64,000 bases of DNA from Lachnospiraceae bacterium (GCA_004556565.1 SFGN01000003.1:48252-112251), one strand, 5' to 3'. Numbered from the stretch's first letter, positions 1-9,725 are shown. Program-made: numbers and translations. Notes: generated by a model not told the origin, from the letters alone.

Positions 1-1
1 T

Positions 2-100
2 GATGATTTTGCAAAGATGCTTGAAGATGTTGCGTCAGTTGAAAAACCGGCAAAACTTGAAGGTCGGAACATGAGTATGGTTTTAACAGTAAAACGTTAA
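2..100 (+). CDS. infC: Translation initiation factor IF-3, C-terminal end (partial)
   Basis: The open frame enters from the left edge and gives the last 32 residues of IF-3, ending in a MVLTVKR-like tail, then TAA. IF-3 binds the 30S subunit and proofreads initiator tRNA and start codon. The assignment rests on the tail and on the conserved infC-rpmI-rplT order directly downstream. Any L20-type autoregulatory leader would lie outside the window. Confidence 0.85.
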   Translation, partial: DDFAKMLEDVASVEKPAKLEGRNMSMVLTVKR

Positions 101-154
101 AAATAAAGACATTTTGTCTGAAAGGGCACAAAGATAATAAAGGAGGAAATGATT

Positions 155-352
155 ATGCCAAAAATCAAAACAAACAGAGCGGCTGCAAAGCGCTTTACAA
201 AGACAGGTACAGGAAAGCTGAAAAGAAATAAAGCTTATAAAAGCCATATCTTAACAAAGAAGACAACAAAGAGAAAAAGAAATCTCAGAAAGTCTACAAT
301 CACAGATGCTACAAATGTAAAGAACATGAAGAAGGTATTACCATATCTGTAA
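155..352 (+). CDS. rpmI: 50S ribosomal protein L35
   Basis: Encodes a 65-residue, very basic protein starting MPKIKTNRAAAKRF, the full usual length of L35, a component of the large ribosomal subunit. An ATG six bases upstream (149) is in frame, but AGGAGG at 141-146 is better spaced for the ATG at 155, and the family starts with MPK. It lies between infC and rplT in the standard IF-3 operon. Confidence 0.96.
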   Translation: MPKIKTNRAAAKRFTKTGTGKLKRNKAYKSHILTKKTTKRKRNLRKSTITDATNVKNMKKVLPYL

Positions 353-380
353 GATACGGTTTTTAAAGGAGGATTAGGAA

Positions 381-737
381 ATGGCAAGAATTAAAGGCGG
401 AATGAACGCAAGAAAGAAACATAACAGGGTATTAAAACTTGCAAAAGGATACAGAGGAGCCCGTTCAAAACAGTACAGAGTAGCTAAGCAGTCAGTTATG
501 CGTGCTCTTACATCTGCTTATGCAGGAAGAAAGCAGCGCAAACGTCAGATGCGCCAGCTCTGGATCGCTCGTATCAATGCAGCGGCAAGAATGAATGGTT
601 TGTCATACAGCAAATTTATGCATGGCCTGAAACTGGCTAACATAGACATGAACAGAAAGATGCTTGCAGAAATGGCAGTAAGTGATAAAGAAGGATTTGC
701 TTCACTGGCAGAAATTGCAAAATCAAAACTGGCTTAA
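381..737 (+). CDS. rplT: 50S ribosomal protein L20
   Basis: Encodes 118 residues starting MARIKGGMNARKKHNRVLKLAKGY-like, the full length of L20, a 23S rRNA-binding assembly protein. In many bacteria L20 represses translation of its own operon. It begins 28 bases after rpmI behind AAGGAGG. It is the last gene of the operon and is followed by a hairpin terminator at 767-817. Confidence 0.97.
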   Translation: MARIKGGMNARKKHNRVLKLAKGYRGARSKQYRVAKQSVMRALTSAYAGRKQRKRQMRQLWIARINAAARMNGLSYSKFMHGLKLANIDMNRKMLAEMAVSDKEGFASLAEIAKSKLA

Positions 738-766
738 TTATATCTGTTTTATTATAATATAAAGAA

Positions 767-821
767 ACCACCGGGAGAATGAGAGAGATAAGATTATCCA
801 ACTGATCTACCGGTGGTTTTT
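767..821 (+). terminator. Intrinsic terminator of the infC-rpmI-rplT operon
   Basis: ACCACCGG (767-774) pairs perfectly with CCGGTGGT (810-817) and is followed by a T run. The loop is long (35 bases) but the stem and T tract lie directly after rplT. Confidence 0.75.
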
Positions 822-847
822 GTTCCCTGGAATTGTTCATCGTGGAT

Positions 848-871
848 ATGGCAGGAAGATCTTTCTGCCAT
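848..871. repeat. 24-base near-perfect palindrome
   Basis: Two 12-base arms (848-859 and 860-871) are reverse complements except for one G:T wobble pair, with no loop. It sits in non-coding DNA between the rplT terminator and a second hairpin. Function is unknown; it could be a protein-binding site or part of a processing structure. Confidence 0.5.
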
Positions 872-916
872 TTGTCATGAACTGAAATTTGATCTTTGGG
901 GTGAAATAACTCAAAA

Positions 917-937
917 ATGGTCCACCGGACCATTTTT
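917..937. terminator. Bidirectional hairpin with A and T flanks
   Basis: ATGGTCC (917-923), loop ACC, GGACCAT (927-933), with an A run before and a T run after. It could terminate transcripts arriving from either side: rplT read-through on plus and tRNA-Leu on minus. Confidence 0.65.
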
Positions 938-952
938 TATATGCTTGGCAAC

Positions 953-989
953 AAAAATACCGGAAACCTTATTCTTCAGGTCTCCGGTA
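953..989 (-). terminator. Intrinsic terminator of tRNA-Leu
   Basis: A 12-base stem (958-969 with 978-989, one mismatch-like position) is followed, reading on minus, by a T run (A run 953-957 on plus). It lies 11 bases past the 3' end of the tRNA. Confidence 0.8.
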
Positions 990-999
990 CTATTGTTTA

Positions 1000-1083
1000 T
1001 GCGGAAGATGGGACTTGAACCCACACAGCTCGAAAGCTACAAGATCCTTAGTCTTGCTCGTCTGCCAGTTCCGACACTTCCGC
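1000..1083 (-). tRNA. tRNA-Leu (anticodon AAG)
   Basis: Read on minus: acceptor GCGGAAG pairs with CTTCCGC, discriminator A at 1000. The D-loop has the class II GG and GACGA pattern. The anticodon arm is CAAGA-CTAAGGA-TCTTG, giving anticodon AAG. There is a long variable arm, and the T arm is GTGGG-TTCAAGT-CCCAT. The long variable arm and the A discriminator fit leucine. No CCA is encoded. A34 in a bacterial leucine tRNA is uncommon and would need deamination to inosine to read CUC. Promoter and terminator are both visible, so it is a stand-alone gene. Confidence 0.92.
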
Positions 1084-1119
1084 GTCTTTATTTTGTGGCC
1101 TGTCCTTGCCACAAGTGGT

Positions 1120-1148
1120 ATAATACTATGTCGCTTGAAAAAAGTCAA
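1120..1148 (-). promoter_or_regulatory. Promoter of tRNA-Leu
   Basis: On minus, TTGACT (-35, 1143-1148) and TATTAT (-10, 1120-1125) are separated by exactly 17 bases. The -10 box ends 36 bases before the tRNA 5' end. Confidence 0.8.
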
Positions 1149-1304
1149 CACTTTTTTGCAAAAAAATAAAAAAAGTGTCACAGTAGTTACAGGTCACACT
1201 CATATCGGGAAATTTCCTCCCTTATCTTCATACCTGCATGTAACTGACAGTAACCTGAACCATTACTGCCATTATGGATTTTTGTTTAAGATGCACAAAT
1301 ATTA

Positions 1305-1333
1305 TTGACGCTGTAAGTAAAACATGGTAATAT
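1305..1333 (+). promoter_or_regulatory. Promoter of the GH95 fucosidase gene
   Basis: TTGACG (1305-1310) and TAATAT (1328-1333) with 17-base spacing. This implies an untranslated leader of about 170 bases before the ATG at 1510. No known riboswitch fold was recognised in the leader. The rest of the 1149-1509 gap is AT-rich with no gene seen. Confidence 0.65.
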
Positions 1334-1509
1334 TGTTATACATTATTGAGTTGTTACTGTTAAATCAGGCAAGATCAGAATCTACGGGTTTTGGTCTTTT
1401 TTTGCGTGTATGAGGAAAGCTGGTGATGTATAGTAAGATTATCATTGGGATTATACCTGAAAATTAGAGTTAAGTGCGAAAATGTGAGCGGAAAAGAAAG
1501 GAAATTGTT

Positions 1510-4500
1510 ATGAAAAGAAGAGGTAAGAAATTACTGGCATTATTATGTGCGGTAAGCATGAGTGTACCCTTGATTAATGTGGCAGAACCGCTGCCTGTCC
1601 ATGCAGAGGAAACAGCTGTGACAGGCAGCATGAATGAAAACATGAAGCTCTGGTACACAACACCTGCTAATATCAATACGGCAGAAACTGCAAGCGGGGA
1701 GTGGATGAGAGAGTCGCTTCCGCTTGGAAACGGAACATTAGGCAATTTGATTTTCGGAGGCATTTCAAAGGAGAGAATCCATTTTAATGAAAAGACGCTC
1801 TGGACAGGGGGACCTACTGCAGATAATCCGAATTTTGAATTTGGAAATGTTACTTATACACAAGAGGAAATAGACGAATACCGACGGGTATTAGATGATA
1901 AGTCCACGAACGTTTTTAATGATACGAACGGACTTGGCTATTCGGAATTCCGCTTTGTCGGCAGAGACTGGAATATGGGCTCTTATCAGGATTTCGGTGA
2001 TATCTGGGTCGATTATTCTCCTATGGGAATTACGGATAAGAATGTCCAGGATTACAGAAGAGAGCTTGACCTGCAGACAGGGATTGCCTCAACGGAGTTC
2101 TCATATAGTAACGTACAGTATACAAGGGAACACTTTGTCAGCTATCCCGATAATGTGATGGTAACAAGGCTGGATGCATCTAAACCGGGCAAACTGAGCG
2201 TTGACGTCACAATGGAGTTGAATAATGGTGAGCTGGCAGGAACTGATATTTTGGATCCGGAAAATAATACATATACAATTGACGGGTATGTGAAAAATAA
2301 TGGCCTGAAGTTCCGTACAACGATGAAACTGGTCGTTGAGGGCGGAAGTATTGAAGCAGATACGGAGAAAAAGGTTTACCATATTAAAAATGCCGATAAT
2401 GTGATGATCGTGATGGCTGCAGAAACAGACTATAAAGATGAATTCCCGGTTTATCGTGATACGGAAAAGGTATTAAGTGAAGTGGTAGACGGTCGTGTGG
2501 ATACATGTTCGGAAATGAGCTATGAGCAGCTGAAAGAGAACCATTTGTCGGATCATCAGACATTATTTGACCGTGTGGAGCTGGATCTTGGAGAATGTCT
2601 GCCGAATATACCGACTAATCAGCTGATCGATGAGTACCGCAGCGGTAATTATTCAACTTATACGGAGGTACTGAGCTTCCAGTATGGTCGCTATTTATCG
2701 ATCGCCGGATCCCGCGGCGTGCTTCCGAGTAACCTGGTAGGTTTATGGACAGTCGGACCTTCCGCATGGAATGGCGACTATCATTTCAATATTAATCTGG
2801 AAATGAACTATTGGCCTGTATATGTGACGAATCTTGCGGAATGTGGTGAAACCTTCATTGAATATATGGATGCCTTAAGAGAACCCGGAGAAATGACGGC
2901 TGAAATGGTTCACGGAATTGACGGGGCAATGGAAAATCATAATGCATTTACATTCCATACACAAAGCAATATTTTCGGTATGACCTCACCGTCAGGGGCA
3001 CAGGAATACGGCTGGAATCCAAGCGGCGCTGCCTGGTGCATGCAGAATGTATGGCAATATTATGAATTTACTCAGGATAAGGAATATCTGGAGGATGTCA
3101 TTTATCCGATTATCAAGGAGGCTGCCCAGTTCTGGGATGCCTATCTGTGGACATCAGATTACCAGGTGATCGATGATGAAAGTTCACCTTATAATGGACA
3201 GAACAGGGTTGTTGTGGCGCCGAGTGTTTCTGCCGAACAGGGGCCTACGGTAAATGGCTCCACATATGATCAGTCTCTTGTATGGGAATTATACAAGGAG
3301 GTCATTGAGGCAGGAAAGATCGTCGGTGAGGATGAAGAACTTCTGGAACAGTGGCAAGCAACGATGCAGAAGCTGGATCCTATTAATATTAATGCGACCG
3401 GCGGAATCAAGGAGTGGTACGAGGAAACCAGAGTCGGAACAGAAAGCGGCCATAATAAATCTTATGCACAGGCAGGAGATCTTGCCGAAGTAGAAGTGCC
3501 AAACAGTGGATGGTATGTCGGACATCCGGGTGAGCAAAGACATGCTTCCCATCTGGTAGGTCTTTACCCGGGAACGTTGATCAGCAAAGAAAATGAAGAG
3601 TATTTAAATGCAGCTGTCGTTTCGTTGGAAGAGAGAGGATATTATTCAACCGGATGGTCAAAGGCAAATAAGGTGAACCTTTGGGCAAGGACAGGAAACG
3701 GTGACAATGCCTATAAAGTGCTGAATAACCTGATCGGCGGAAATTCTTCCGGATTACAGTACAATTTATTTGATTCCCACGGTTCCGGCGGCGGTGATAC
3801 TATGATGTACGGTTCACCGATCTGGCAGATCGACGGAAACTATGGGCTGACAGCCGGCGTGGCAGAAATGCTGATCCAGTCACAGCTGGGATATACACAA
3901 TTTTTGCCGGCAATCCCGCAGGCGTGGGACAATGGCAGTGTGACCGGATTAAAAGCCAGAGGGAATTTTACGATTGGCGAAACATGGAAAAATGGCTTGG
4001 CTGCTGCCTTTACGGTTGCATATGAAGGTCCTGAAGAAAGCAGTACTTTTATCGGGGAGTATAAGGAGATTCAAAAAGCATCGGTTCGTGATGAAAAGGG
4101 GAATGTGGTCGAAACAACTATTGATGAAAACGGTCATCTTACATTCAATGCGGTAAAAGGAGTGACCTACACAATTGATATGCCAGAGACAGACCGAACA
4201 ACGTTGATCGAGAAAGCTGACGAATGTTTCAATGAGCTCCATAAGGATTTAAATAAAGTCAGGGAAGAATTACAGGCTGCAGTTACGGAGGATTCATCAA
4301 ATCTGGCAGATGTATTACAGAAAGCAAGAAAGATGAATGAGATGTATGAAGAATTGCTGGAAAACCAGGAAACGATTTACTACCTGACAACAAAAGAAGG
4401 CCTGACCTATGATAAGATTGATTCCATGTATCATACGTTGAATCAGTTAAGAAGTCATTTGCTGGATAATACAGGTGACATCAACTATTATCAGAATATC

Positions 4501-5529
4501 AGTCCGGAGGTGAAAGAAATTTATCATACGATGAAAGAACAGATGGAAAATCGTGTGATTTCATTCAGCAAAGAATCGGGTCTGATAAACAGTGATGATA
4601 CAACATTAAGTTTAGGGAAGAGTGAATCAGCGGCAGATTATGTGATACGCTACACGACAGACGGAAATGAGCCGGGAGCAGCATCGGCTGTATACGAGGG
4701 AACAATTTCATTAAGCTCCACGGAGGATACGACGGTAAGCGCTGCGCTGTTCCTGAATGATCAGAGAGTGAGTCCGGTTTACAGCCGTCAGTATGTGGTA
4801 AAGGGTGCACAGATGGGCTCGGTTGATGTATCGTGGCAGCAGGATTGGGGATCAACTTATAATAAGGACAAGATGATCGATGGAGACGCCGGATCACGCT
4901 GGGCATCCCAGAATGCCGCCGGTGATATCGAAATCACATTAAATTTTGCTGAACAGGAAAAGATCAATACCCTGTATTTTGATGTATTTGTTTCTTACCA
5001 TAACTGTATTAACGGGTTTGAAATTCAGGTGTTGAAGGATGAAAATTATGAGAAAGTGTATGAAGGGGATTCCCTCGCACCTTTTAATTATTCAACAGAT
5101 CATAGTTACAAATTGATTGAGATCCCTGAGGTTACAACTACATCTGTTAAGATCATACTGCGGGACGGTTATCAGGAACCTTCTATTTGGGAAATAAAGG
5201 CATTTGATCTGAATTCTGCAGTGGCGGCAGAAGGAGAGGATACGAATTTAAATGCAATGATCAAACTGGCAGAGGATGCTGACAGAAACAGTGCCGGATA
5301 TGAGGAAGCACCTGAAAATCTGATAGCTGCGTTTGAAGATGCCATTTCAGATGCGAAAGCACATAGCGGTATGACTCAGTCAATGATGGACAGCCGTGAA
5401 GAATTTTTGAGAAACCGTTATAATCGTCTGGGATATGGTGCGATTGATAAGAGTGTGCTGAAGAACCTGATCGATCAGGCGGAAGCCCTGGATGTGAATG
5501 AGTACACAAGAGACAGTATGTATAGCTGA
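1510..5529 (+). CDS. Secreted GH95 alpha-L-fucosidase, N-terminal part of a frameshifted gene
   Basis: Residues 1-33 form a signal peptide (MKRRGKKLLALL, cleavage near VHA-EE). Residues about 35-790 are a glycoside hydrolase family 95 domain (1,2-alpha-L-fucosidase type). The motifs NINLEMNYW (Asn427 and Asn429), SAEQGP (Glu576) and IDGNYG (Asp775) match the catalytic set known from bifidobacterial AfcA. A coiled segment follows, then a chitobiase-like beta domain (about 1040-1097, YTTDG motif), an F5/8 C-type carbohydrate-binding module (about 1104-1234) and the start of FIVAR repeats. The frame stops at 5527-5529 inside a FIVAR repeat, while the frame opened by one extra base runs on to 7211. 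The ATG at 1510 is chosen over an upstream GTG because it starts the signal peptide. It removes terminal fucose from host glycans outside the cell. Confidence 0.9.
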   Translation: MKRRGKKLLALLCAVSMSVPLINVAEPLPVHAEETAVTGSMNENMKLWYTTPANINTAETASGEWMRESLPLGNGTLGNLIFGGISKERIHFNEKTLWTGGPTADNPNFEFGNVTYTQEEIDEYRRVLDDKSTNVFNDTNGLGYSEFRFVGRDWNMGSYQDFGDIWVDYSPMGITDKNVQDYRRELDLQTGIASTEFSYSNVQYTREHFVSYPDNVMVTRLDASKPGKLSVDVTMELNNGELAGTDILDPENNTYTIDGYVKNNGLKFRTTMKLVVEGGSIEADTEKKVYHIKNADNVMIVMAAETDYKDEFPVYRDTEKVLSEVVDGRVDTCSEMSYEQLKENHLSDHQTLFDRVELDLGECLPNIPTNQLIDEYRSGNYSTYTEVLSFQYGRYLSIAGSRGVLPSNLVGLWTVGPSAWNGDYHFNINLEMNYWPVYVTNLAECGETFIEYMDALREPGEMTAEMVHGIDGAMENHNAFTFHTQSNIFGMTSPSGAQEYGWNPSGAAWCMQNVWQYYEFTQDKEYLEDVIYPIIKEAAQFWDAYLWTSDYQVIDDESSPYNGQNRVVVAPSVSAEQGPTVNGSTYDQSLVWELYKEVIEAGKIVGEDEELLEQWQATMQKLDPININATGGIKEWYEETRVGTESGHNKSYAQAGDLAEVEVPNSGWYVGHPGEQRHASHLVGLYPGTLISKENEEYLNAAVVSLEERGYYSTGWSKANKVNLWARTGNGDNAYKVLNNLIGGNSSGLQYNLFDSHGSGGGDTMMYGSPIWQIDGNYGLTAGVAEMLIQSQLGYTQFLPAIPQAWDNGSVTGLKARGNFTIGETWKNGLAAAFTVAYEGPEESSTFIGEYKEIQKASVRDEKGNVVETTIDENGHLTFNAVKGVTYTIDMPETDRTTLIEKADECFNELHKDLNKVREELQAAVTEDSSNLADVLQKARKMNEMYEELLENQETIYYLTTKEGLTYDKIDSMYHTLNQLRSHLLDNTGDINYYQNISPEVKEIYHTMKEQMENRVISFSKESGLINSDDTTLSLGKSESAADYVIRYTTDGNEPGAASAVYEGTISLSSTEDTTVSAALFLNDQRVSPVYSRQYVVKGAQMGSVDVSWQQDWGSTYNKDKMIDGDAGSRWASQNAAGDIEITLNFAEQEKINTLYFDVFVSYHNCINGFEIQVLKDENYEKVYEGDSLAPFNYSTDHSYKLIEIPEVTTTSVKIILRDGYQEPSIWEIKAFDLNSAVAAEGEDTNLNAMIKLAEDADRNSAGYEEAPENLIAAFEDAISDAKAHSGMTQSMMDSREEFLRNRYNRLGYGAIDKSVLKNLIDQAEALDVNEYTRDSMYS

Positions 5530-7211
5530 AGAAAGAACTGGTTAAAGCAAAAGCGGTTTATGATAACGATGATGCTACCCAGCCGGCTATTGACAGAGAA
5601 GTGGAAAATCTGCAAAAAGCATTGGGGCAGCTCGAATCAGGAAAATATATTACTGTTTCTGTTCCTTCCGACGATCTGACGAATACGGGGACATGGTTTC
5701 TGGCAGGAAGCTTTATGGCTACCGCAGACGATAATGCAGGAAAGCTGACTTATACATTTGATGGTATGGGAATTCTTGTTCCCACTGTTAAGGCCAGCGA
5801 TCATGGGGTGATCCGTGTAACGATTGTAAATGAATCCGGTGAGGAAATTTACATGGAAGAAATCGATACATATGCATCGAGCCGCAGTGAAGGTGTTGAA
5901 CTGATGCATATGGAATTTGAAGATGGCGGATATACGATTAGCTTTGAAAGAGTAGGAAGTAGTCCTCAGAATCCGGGCAATAAAGGCTGGACAGAGGTTG
6001 GAACGCTTTCCATTTCCCAGAAATTTATAGAAACGGTAGACCGCTCTGCATTGGAAGCTTCTTTGCGTAATTGCGACGGCTTGGTGGAAAATGAATATCA
6101 GGCAGACAGCTGGGCTGAGTTCGAAGCAGTTTTAGAGGAAGCAAATACTGTCCACAATAAGGCGGATGAAGAAACCTGTACAGCCGAAATGGAGGATATC
6201 AGTGAACAACTGGATCAGGCAAGGCTGAACTTAAGGATCAAAGCAGACCTGACGGAATTGAAAAAAGCCCTGGAACAGGCGAAAGCAATCAAAGAAGGGG
6301 ATTATTCAAAAGAAAGTTATGAAAGTCTGCATCAGACAGTTCTTGAGGTGGAGAGCTTCTTAAACAGTAATTATAATCAGGATGAGGTTGATGCAAAGAC
6401 AACGCTGCTTCTTCAGAAGATCGGTGAACTGACTGTTGACAAGAGCGGACTGGAAGAAAATATAAGGGAGGCAGAGAGCCTGAAAGAAGAGAATTATACA
6501 GAAGCAACATGGGAGGAATTAAAGACTGCACTGACAAAGGCGCAGGGTGTAAATGATGATGAAGAGGCCGTGCAGTCTGAAGTCGATGAGGCAGCAGAAG
6601 CCCTGAGTGATGCCATAGATGCATTGGAAGAAGTAGAAGTTCTTCCGGCAGAACTCCCATTTAAGGATGTAAAAGATGGCGATTGGTTCTACAATTATGT
6701 ATATGATGTGTATGTAAAAGGACTTATGACCGGTTTGGAGAAAACCATTTTCGGACCGGGCAATGATCTTGTAAGGGCACAGTTTGCAGTGATTATTTAT
6801 CGCATGGAAGATGAGCCGAAAGTAACTTTCAAGGATACATTTGCAGATGTCAAAAGCGGACAGTTTTACGGTAACGCTGTAATCTGGGCAGCAGAAAATG
6901 GAATCGTAACAGGGTATACATCTACAGGTCTGTTCGGACCAAACGACAAGATAACCCGTGAACAGATGGCTGCGATTATGTTCCGTTATGCAAAGTACAA
7001 ACAGCTCGATACAACCGAAAGAGAAAAACTGGATGATTTCACAGATGGAGATAAAGTTCAGCCATTCGCAGTAGATGCTATGGAATGGTGTGTGGCAAAC
7101 AAAATTATCAGCGGCAAGGGTGAAGATAACGCGAAATATCTTGATCCTCAGACTGGTGCAAGCCGGGCGGAATGTGCAACGATCATCAGCCGGTATACAG
7201 AGATGGAATAA
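5526..7211 (+). pseudogene. C-terminal part of the GH95 protein: FIVAR repeats and three SLH domains
   Basis: Open from 5526 in the frame +1 to the upstream part, with a possible GTG at 5601. The FIVAR repeat broken at 5526 continues here without a gap (LKKELVKAKAVYDNDDATQ). A beta-sandwich-like segment follows (about 5640-6030), then about three FIVAR-type helical repeats (6040-6640) and three S-layer homology domains (6660-7205; FKDV, FADV and FTDG starts). SLH domains bind secondary cell-wall polymer and tether enzymes to the surface. On its own this piece has no signal peptide and no good ribosome binding site. Restoring one base near 5526 gives a single protein of about 1900 residues. 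It is either a real disruption, a phase-variable or programmed shift, or a sequencing error. Confidence 0.8.
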
Positions 7212-7270
7212 ACAGTTTCTGTGAAACAAAACCAGGCTGCTTGCAAACGTTATATCTACTATGTAAGACT

Positions 7271-7315
7271 AACTTCCACCTTGTAGGATTTGATTCTTCA
7301 GGGTGGAAGTTTTTT
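7271..7315 (+). terminator. Intrinsic terminator after the GH95 gene
   Basis: AACTTCCACC (7271-7280) pairs with GGTGGAAGTT (7302-7311) and a T run follows. It separates the fucosidase from the GH112 operon. Confidence 0.85.
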
Positions 7316-7388
7316 GCTCTGAAAAGTAGTGCGGGTGTGAGCAATAATGAAAAGTATGGATTTCCATGTAATGGCGGCAAAATAACAC

Positions 7389-7417
7389 TTGCATAATACT
7401 GCTTTTAAAAGTATACT
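7389..7417 (+). promoter_or_regulatory. Promoter of the GH112 phosphorylase gene
   Basis: TTGCAT (7389-7394) and TATACT (7412-7417), spacing 17. The leader before the ATG at 7560 is about 135 bases; no known riboswitch was recognised in it. Confidence 0.7.
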
Positions 7418-7559
7418 TAATATTGAGGATTGTGCAAAAAATCTAAAATCAGTGCTTAAAGACAATATCTTTAGGCAATATGTCAAAGAAGCTGTTTTCG
7501 TAAACAGGTTTACTGATTTGGATTTGCACAAGACAATATTAACTTTGAGGAGGCAGTGT

Positions 7560-9725
7560 ATGAGTGCAGAGACAAAAAAAGGAAGGGTTACAATTCCTAC
7601 AGACGTTGATGTGGTAAAAGAGACGAAGGAATTGATCAAGCGTTGGGGAGCCGATGCAATTCGTGACTGTGATGGTACAGACTATCCGGATGAACTGAAA
7701 GCGGAAGATGCAAAAGTGTATGCTACATATTATACAACGAGGAAAGATAATGAGTGGGCAAAGGCTAATCTGGATGAGGTTCAGCAGATGTATATCATGA
7801 CAGATTTTCATACGTCAGATTCTGATAGCCTGTCCATTCATCTGATGGATCATCTTTATCCTGACATGCTTCAGGTTAATACCAGAGATGATATTGAGCG
7901 TTGGTGGGAAGTAATAGATCGTACTACCGGAGAAGTTGTTCCTTACGGTGTATGGACATATGATAGAGAGGCAGGAGATGTGGTGATCAGTCCGGCTAAG
8001 CCGTTCCACGATTATACAGTAAGCTTCCTTGCATATATTATGTGGGATCCGGTACATATGTTTAATGCGGTTACAAACGGATGGACAAACTTTGAAAAGC
8101 AGATTACATTTGATGTCCGTCAGCCGAAGACACACGAGTATTCCATGAAGAGACTGAGAAATTTCCTGGAGACACATGAGTATGTTGATGTTGTCAGATA
8201 TACTACTTTCTTCCATCAGTTCACTTTGATTTTTGATGAGCTGGCAAGAGAAAAATATGTAGACTGGTATGGATATTCCGCTTCTGTAAGTCCGTATATC
8301 CTGGATCAGTTTGAAAAGGAAGTAGGGTACAAATTCCGTCCGGAATATATCATTGACCAGGGGTATATGAATAATCCATACCGGATTCCGAGCAAAGAGT
8401 TTATGGATTTCGTGAAATTCCAGATGCGGGAAGTTGCGAAGCTTGCTAAGGAAATGGTTGACATTACACATGAATACGGCAAAGAGGCAATGATGTTCCT
8501 CGGAGATCACTGGATCGGTACAGAACCGTTCCTGGATGAATTTAAGAAAATCGGTCTTGACGCCGTAGTAGGAAGTGTCGGTAATGGTGCTACTCTTCGT
8601 CTCATCAGCGACATTAAAGGAGTAAAATATACTGAAGGCCGCCTTCTTCCGTATTTCTTCCCGGATGTGTTTAATGAGAACGGTGACCCGGTAAAAGAAG
8701 CAAAATATAACTGGGTAACTGCAAGACGTGCGATTTTGAGAAGTCCGATAGACCGTATCGGCTACGGCGGATATCTGAAGCTGGCCCTGCAGTTCCCTGA
8801 ATTCATTGATTATGTAGAAAGTGTAACGAACGAGTTCCGTGAGCTGTATGATAATATCAAGGGAACAACTCCATACTGTGTGAAGAAAGTCGCAGTGCTC
8901 AACTGCTGGGGACGTATGCGTGCGTGGGGCAACCATATGGTTCATCATGCAATTTATCATAAGGCAACATATTCTTATGCCGGAATCATTGAGACGCTGT
9001 CAGGAGCACCGTTTGATGTGAAATTTATCAACTTTGAAGATGTTCGTGAGAATCCGGATATGCTGAGCGAGTTTGATGTGATCCTCAATGTCGGTGATGC
9101 AGATACGGCATATACCGGCGGTGAAAACTGGGTCGATGAGACGATCGTGACAGCCGTTAAGAAATTTGTGTATAACGGCGGCGGATTTATCGGTGTCGGC
9201 GAACCGACTGCACATCAGTGGGAAGGAAGATTCTTCCAGCTTGCCGGTGTTCTCGGAGTTGAACGTGAGAATGGATTTACTCTGAATAAAGATAAATATA
9301 ACTGGGAAGAGCATGACCACTTTATTATCGAAGACTGCAAGGGTGATATTGATTTCGGTGAAGGAAAAGAGAACATTTACGCTCTGGAAGGTGCTACGAT
9401 TATTAAACATATTGACAAAGAAGTTCAGCTTGCTGTTAATGAGTTTGGAAAAGGACGAAGCGTATATATCAGCGGTCTTCCGTACAGTTTTGAGAACAGC
9501 CGTCTGTTCTACCGCTCCGTAATCTGGGCATCACACGATGAAGAAAATCTGCATAAGTGGTTCAGCACAAACTATAATGTTGAAGTACATGCTTATGTAA
9601 AGAATGGAAAATACTGTGTGGTCAACAATACTTATGAGCCGCAGGATACAACCGTTTACAGAGGAGACGGAAGCAGCTTTGACCTCCATATGGATGCAAA
9701 TGAGATAAAATGGTACGAGATTTAA
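7560..9725 (+). CDS. lnpA: 1,3-beta-galactosyl-N-acetylhexosamine phosphorylase (GH112)
   Basis: Encodes 721 residues, the usual GH112 length, with no signal peptide, so it is cytoplasmic. It starts MSAETKKGRVTIPTDVD, and a GAGGAGG site lies 8-14 bases before the ATG at 7560; the longer frame from 7389 has no such site. GH112 enzymes split Gal-beta-1,3-GlcNAc or -GalNAc with phosphate into galactose 1-phosphate and the free amino sugar. Recognisable stretches are GRVTIPTD, RWGADAIRDCDGTDYP and the C-terminal glutamine amidotransferase-like fold (GGGFIGVGEPTA). The genes downstream supply import of the disaccharide and phosphorylation of the released sugar, which fits this function closely. 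Specificity for LNB over GNB cannot be read from the sequence. Confidence 0.93.
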   Translation: MSAETKKGRVTIPTDVDVVKETKELIKRWGADAIRDCDGTDYPDELKAEDAKVYATYYTTRKDNEWAKANLDEVQQMYIMTDFHTSDSDSLSIHLMDHLYPDMLQVNTRDDIERWWEVIDRTTGEVVPYGVWTYDREAGDVVISPAKPFHDYTVSFLAYIMWDPVHMFNAVTNGWTNFEKQITFDVRQPKTHEYSMKRLRNFLETHEYVDVVRYTTFFHQFTLIFDELAREKYVDWYGYSASVSPYILDQFEKEVGYKFRPEYIIDQGYMNNPYRIPSKEFMDFVKFQMREVAKLAKEMVDITHEYGKEAMMFLGDHWIGTEPFLDEFKKIGLDAVVGSVGNGATLRLISDIKGVKYTEGRLLPYFFPDVFNENGDPVKEAKYNWVTARRAILRSPIDRIGYGGYLKLALQFPEFIDYVESVTNEFRELYDNIKGTTPYCVKKVAVLNCWGRMRAWGNHMVHHAIYHKATYSYAGIIETLSGAPFDVKFINFEDVRENPDMLSEFDVILNVGDADTAYTGGENWVDETIVTAVKKFVYNGGGFIGVGEPTAHQWEGRFFQLAGVLGVERENGFTLNKDKYNWEEHDHFIIEDCKGDIDFGEGKENIYALEGATIIKHIDKEVQLAVNEFGKGRSVYISGLPYSFENSRLFYRSVIWASHDEENLHKWFSTNYNVEVHAYVKNGKYCVVNNTYEPQDTTVYRGDGSSFDLHMDANEIKWYEI

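Noticed and set aside
813..1308. Overlapping open frames on both strands around the tRNA-Leu region
   Set aside because: They run through a tRNA, hairpins and a promoter, lack ribosome binding sites and show no protein-like composition.
7815..8960. Long minus-strand open frame (about 380 codons) opposite the GH112 gene
   Set aside because: It is a shadow of the GH112 coding strand; its composition is rich in Cys, His and Ile as expected for antisense frames, and the plus-strand protein is clearly recognised.
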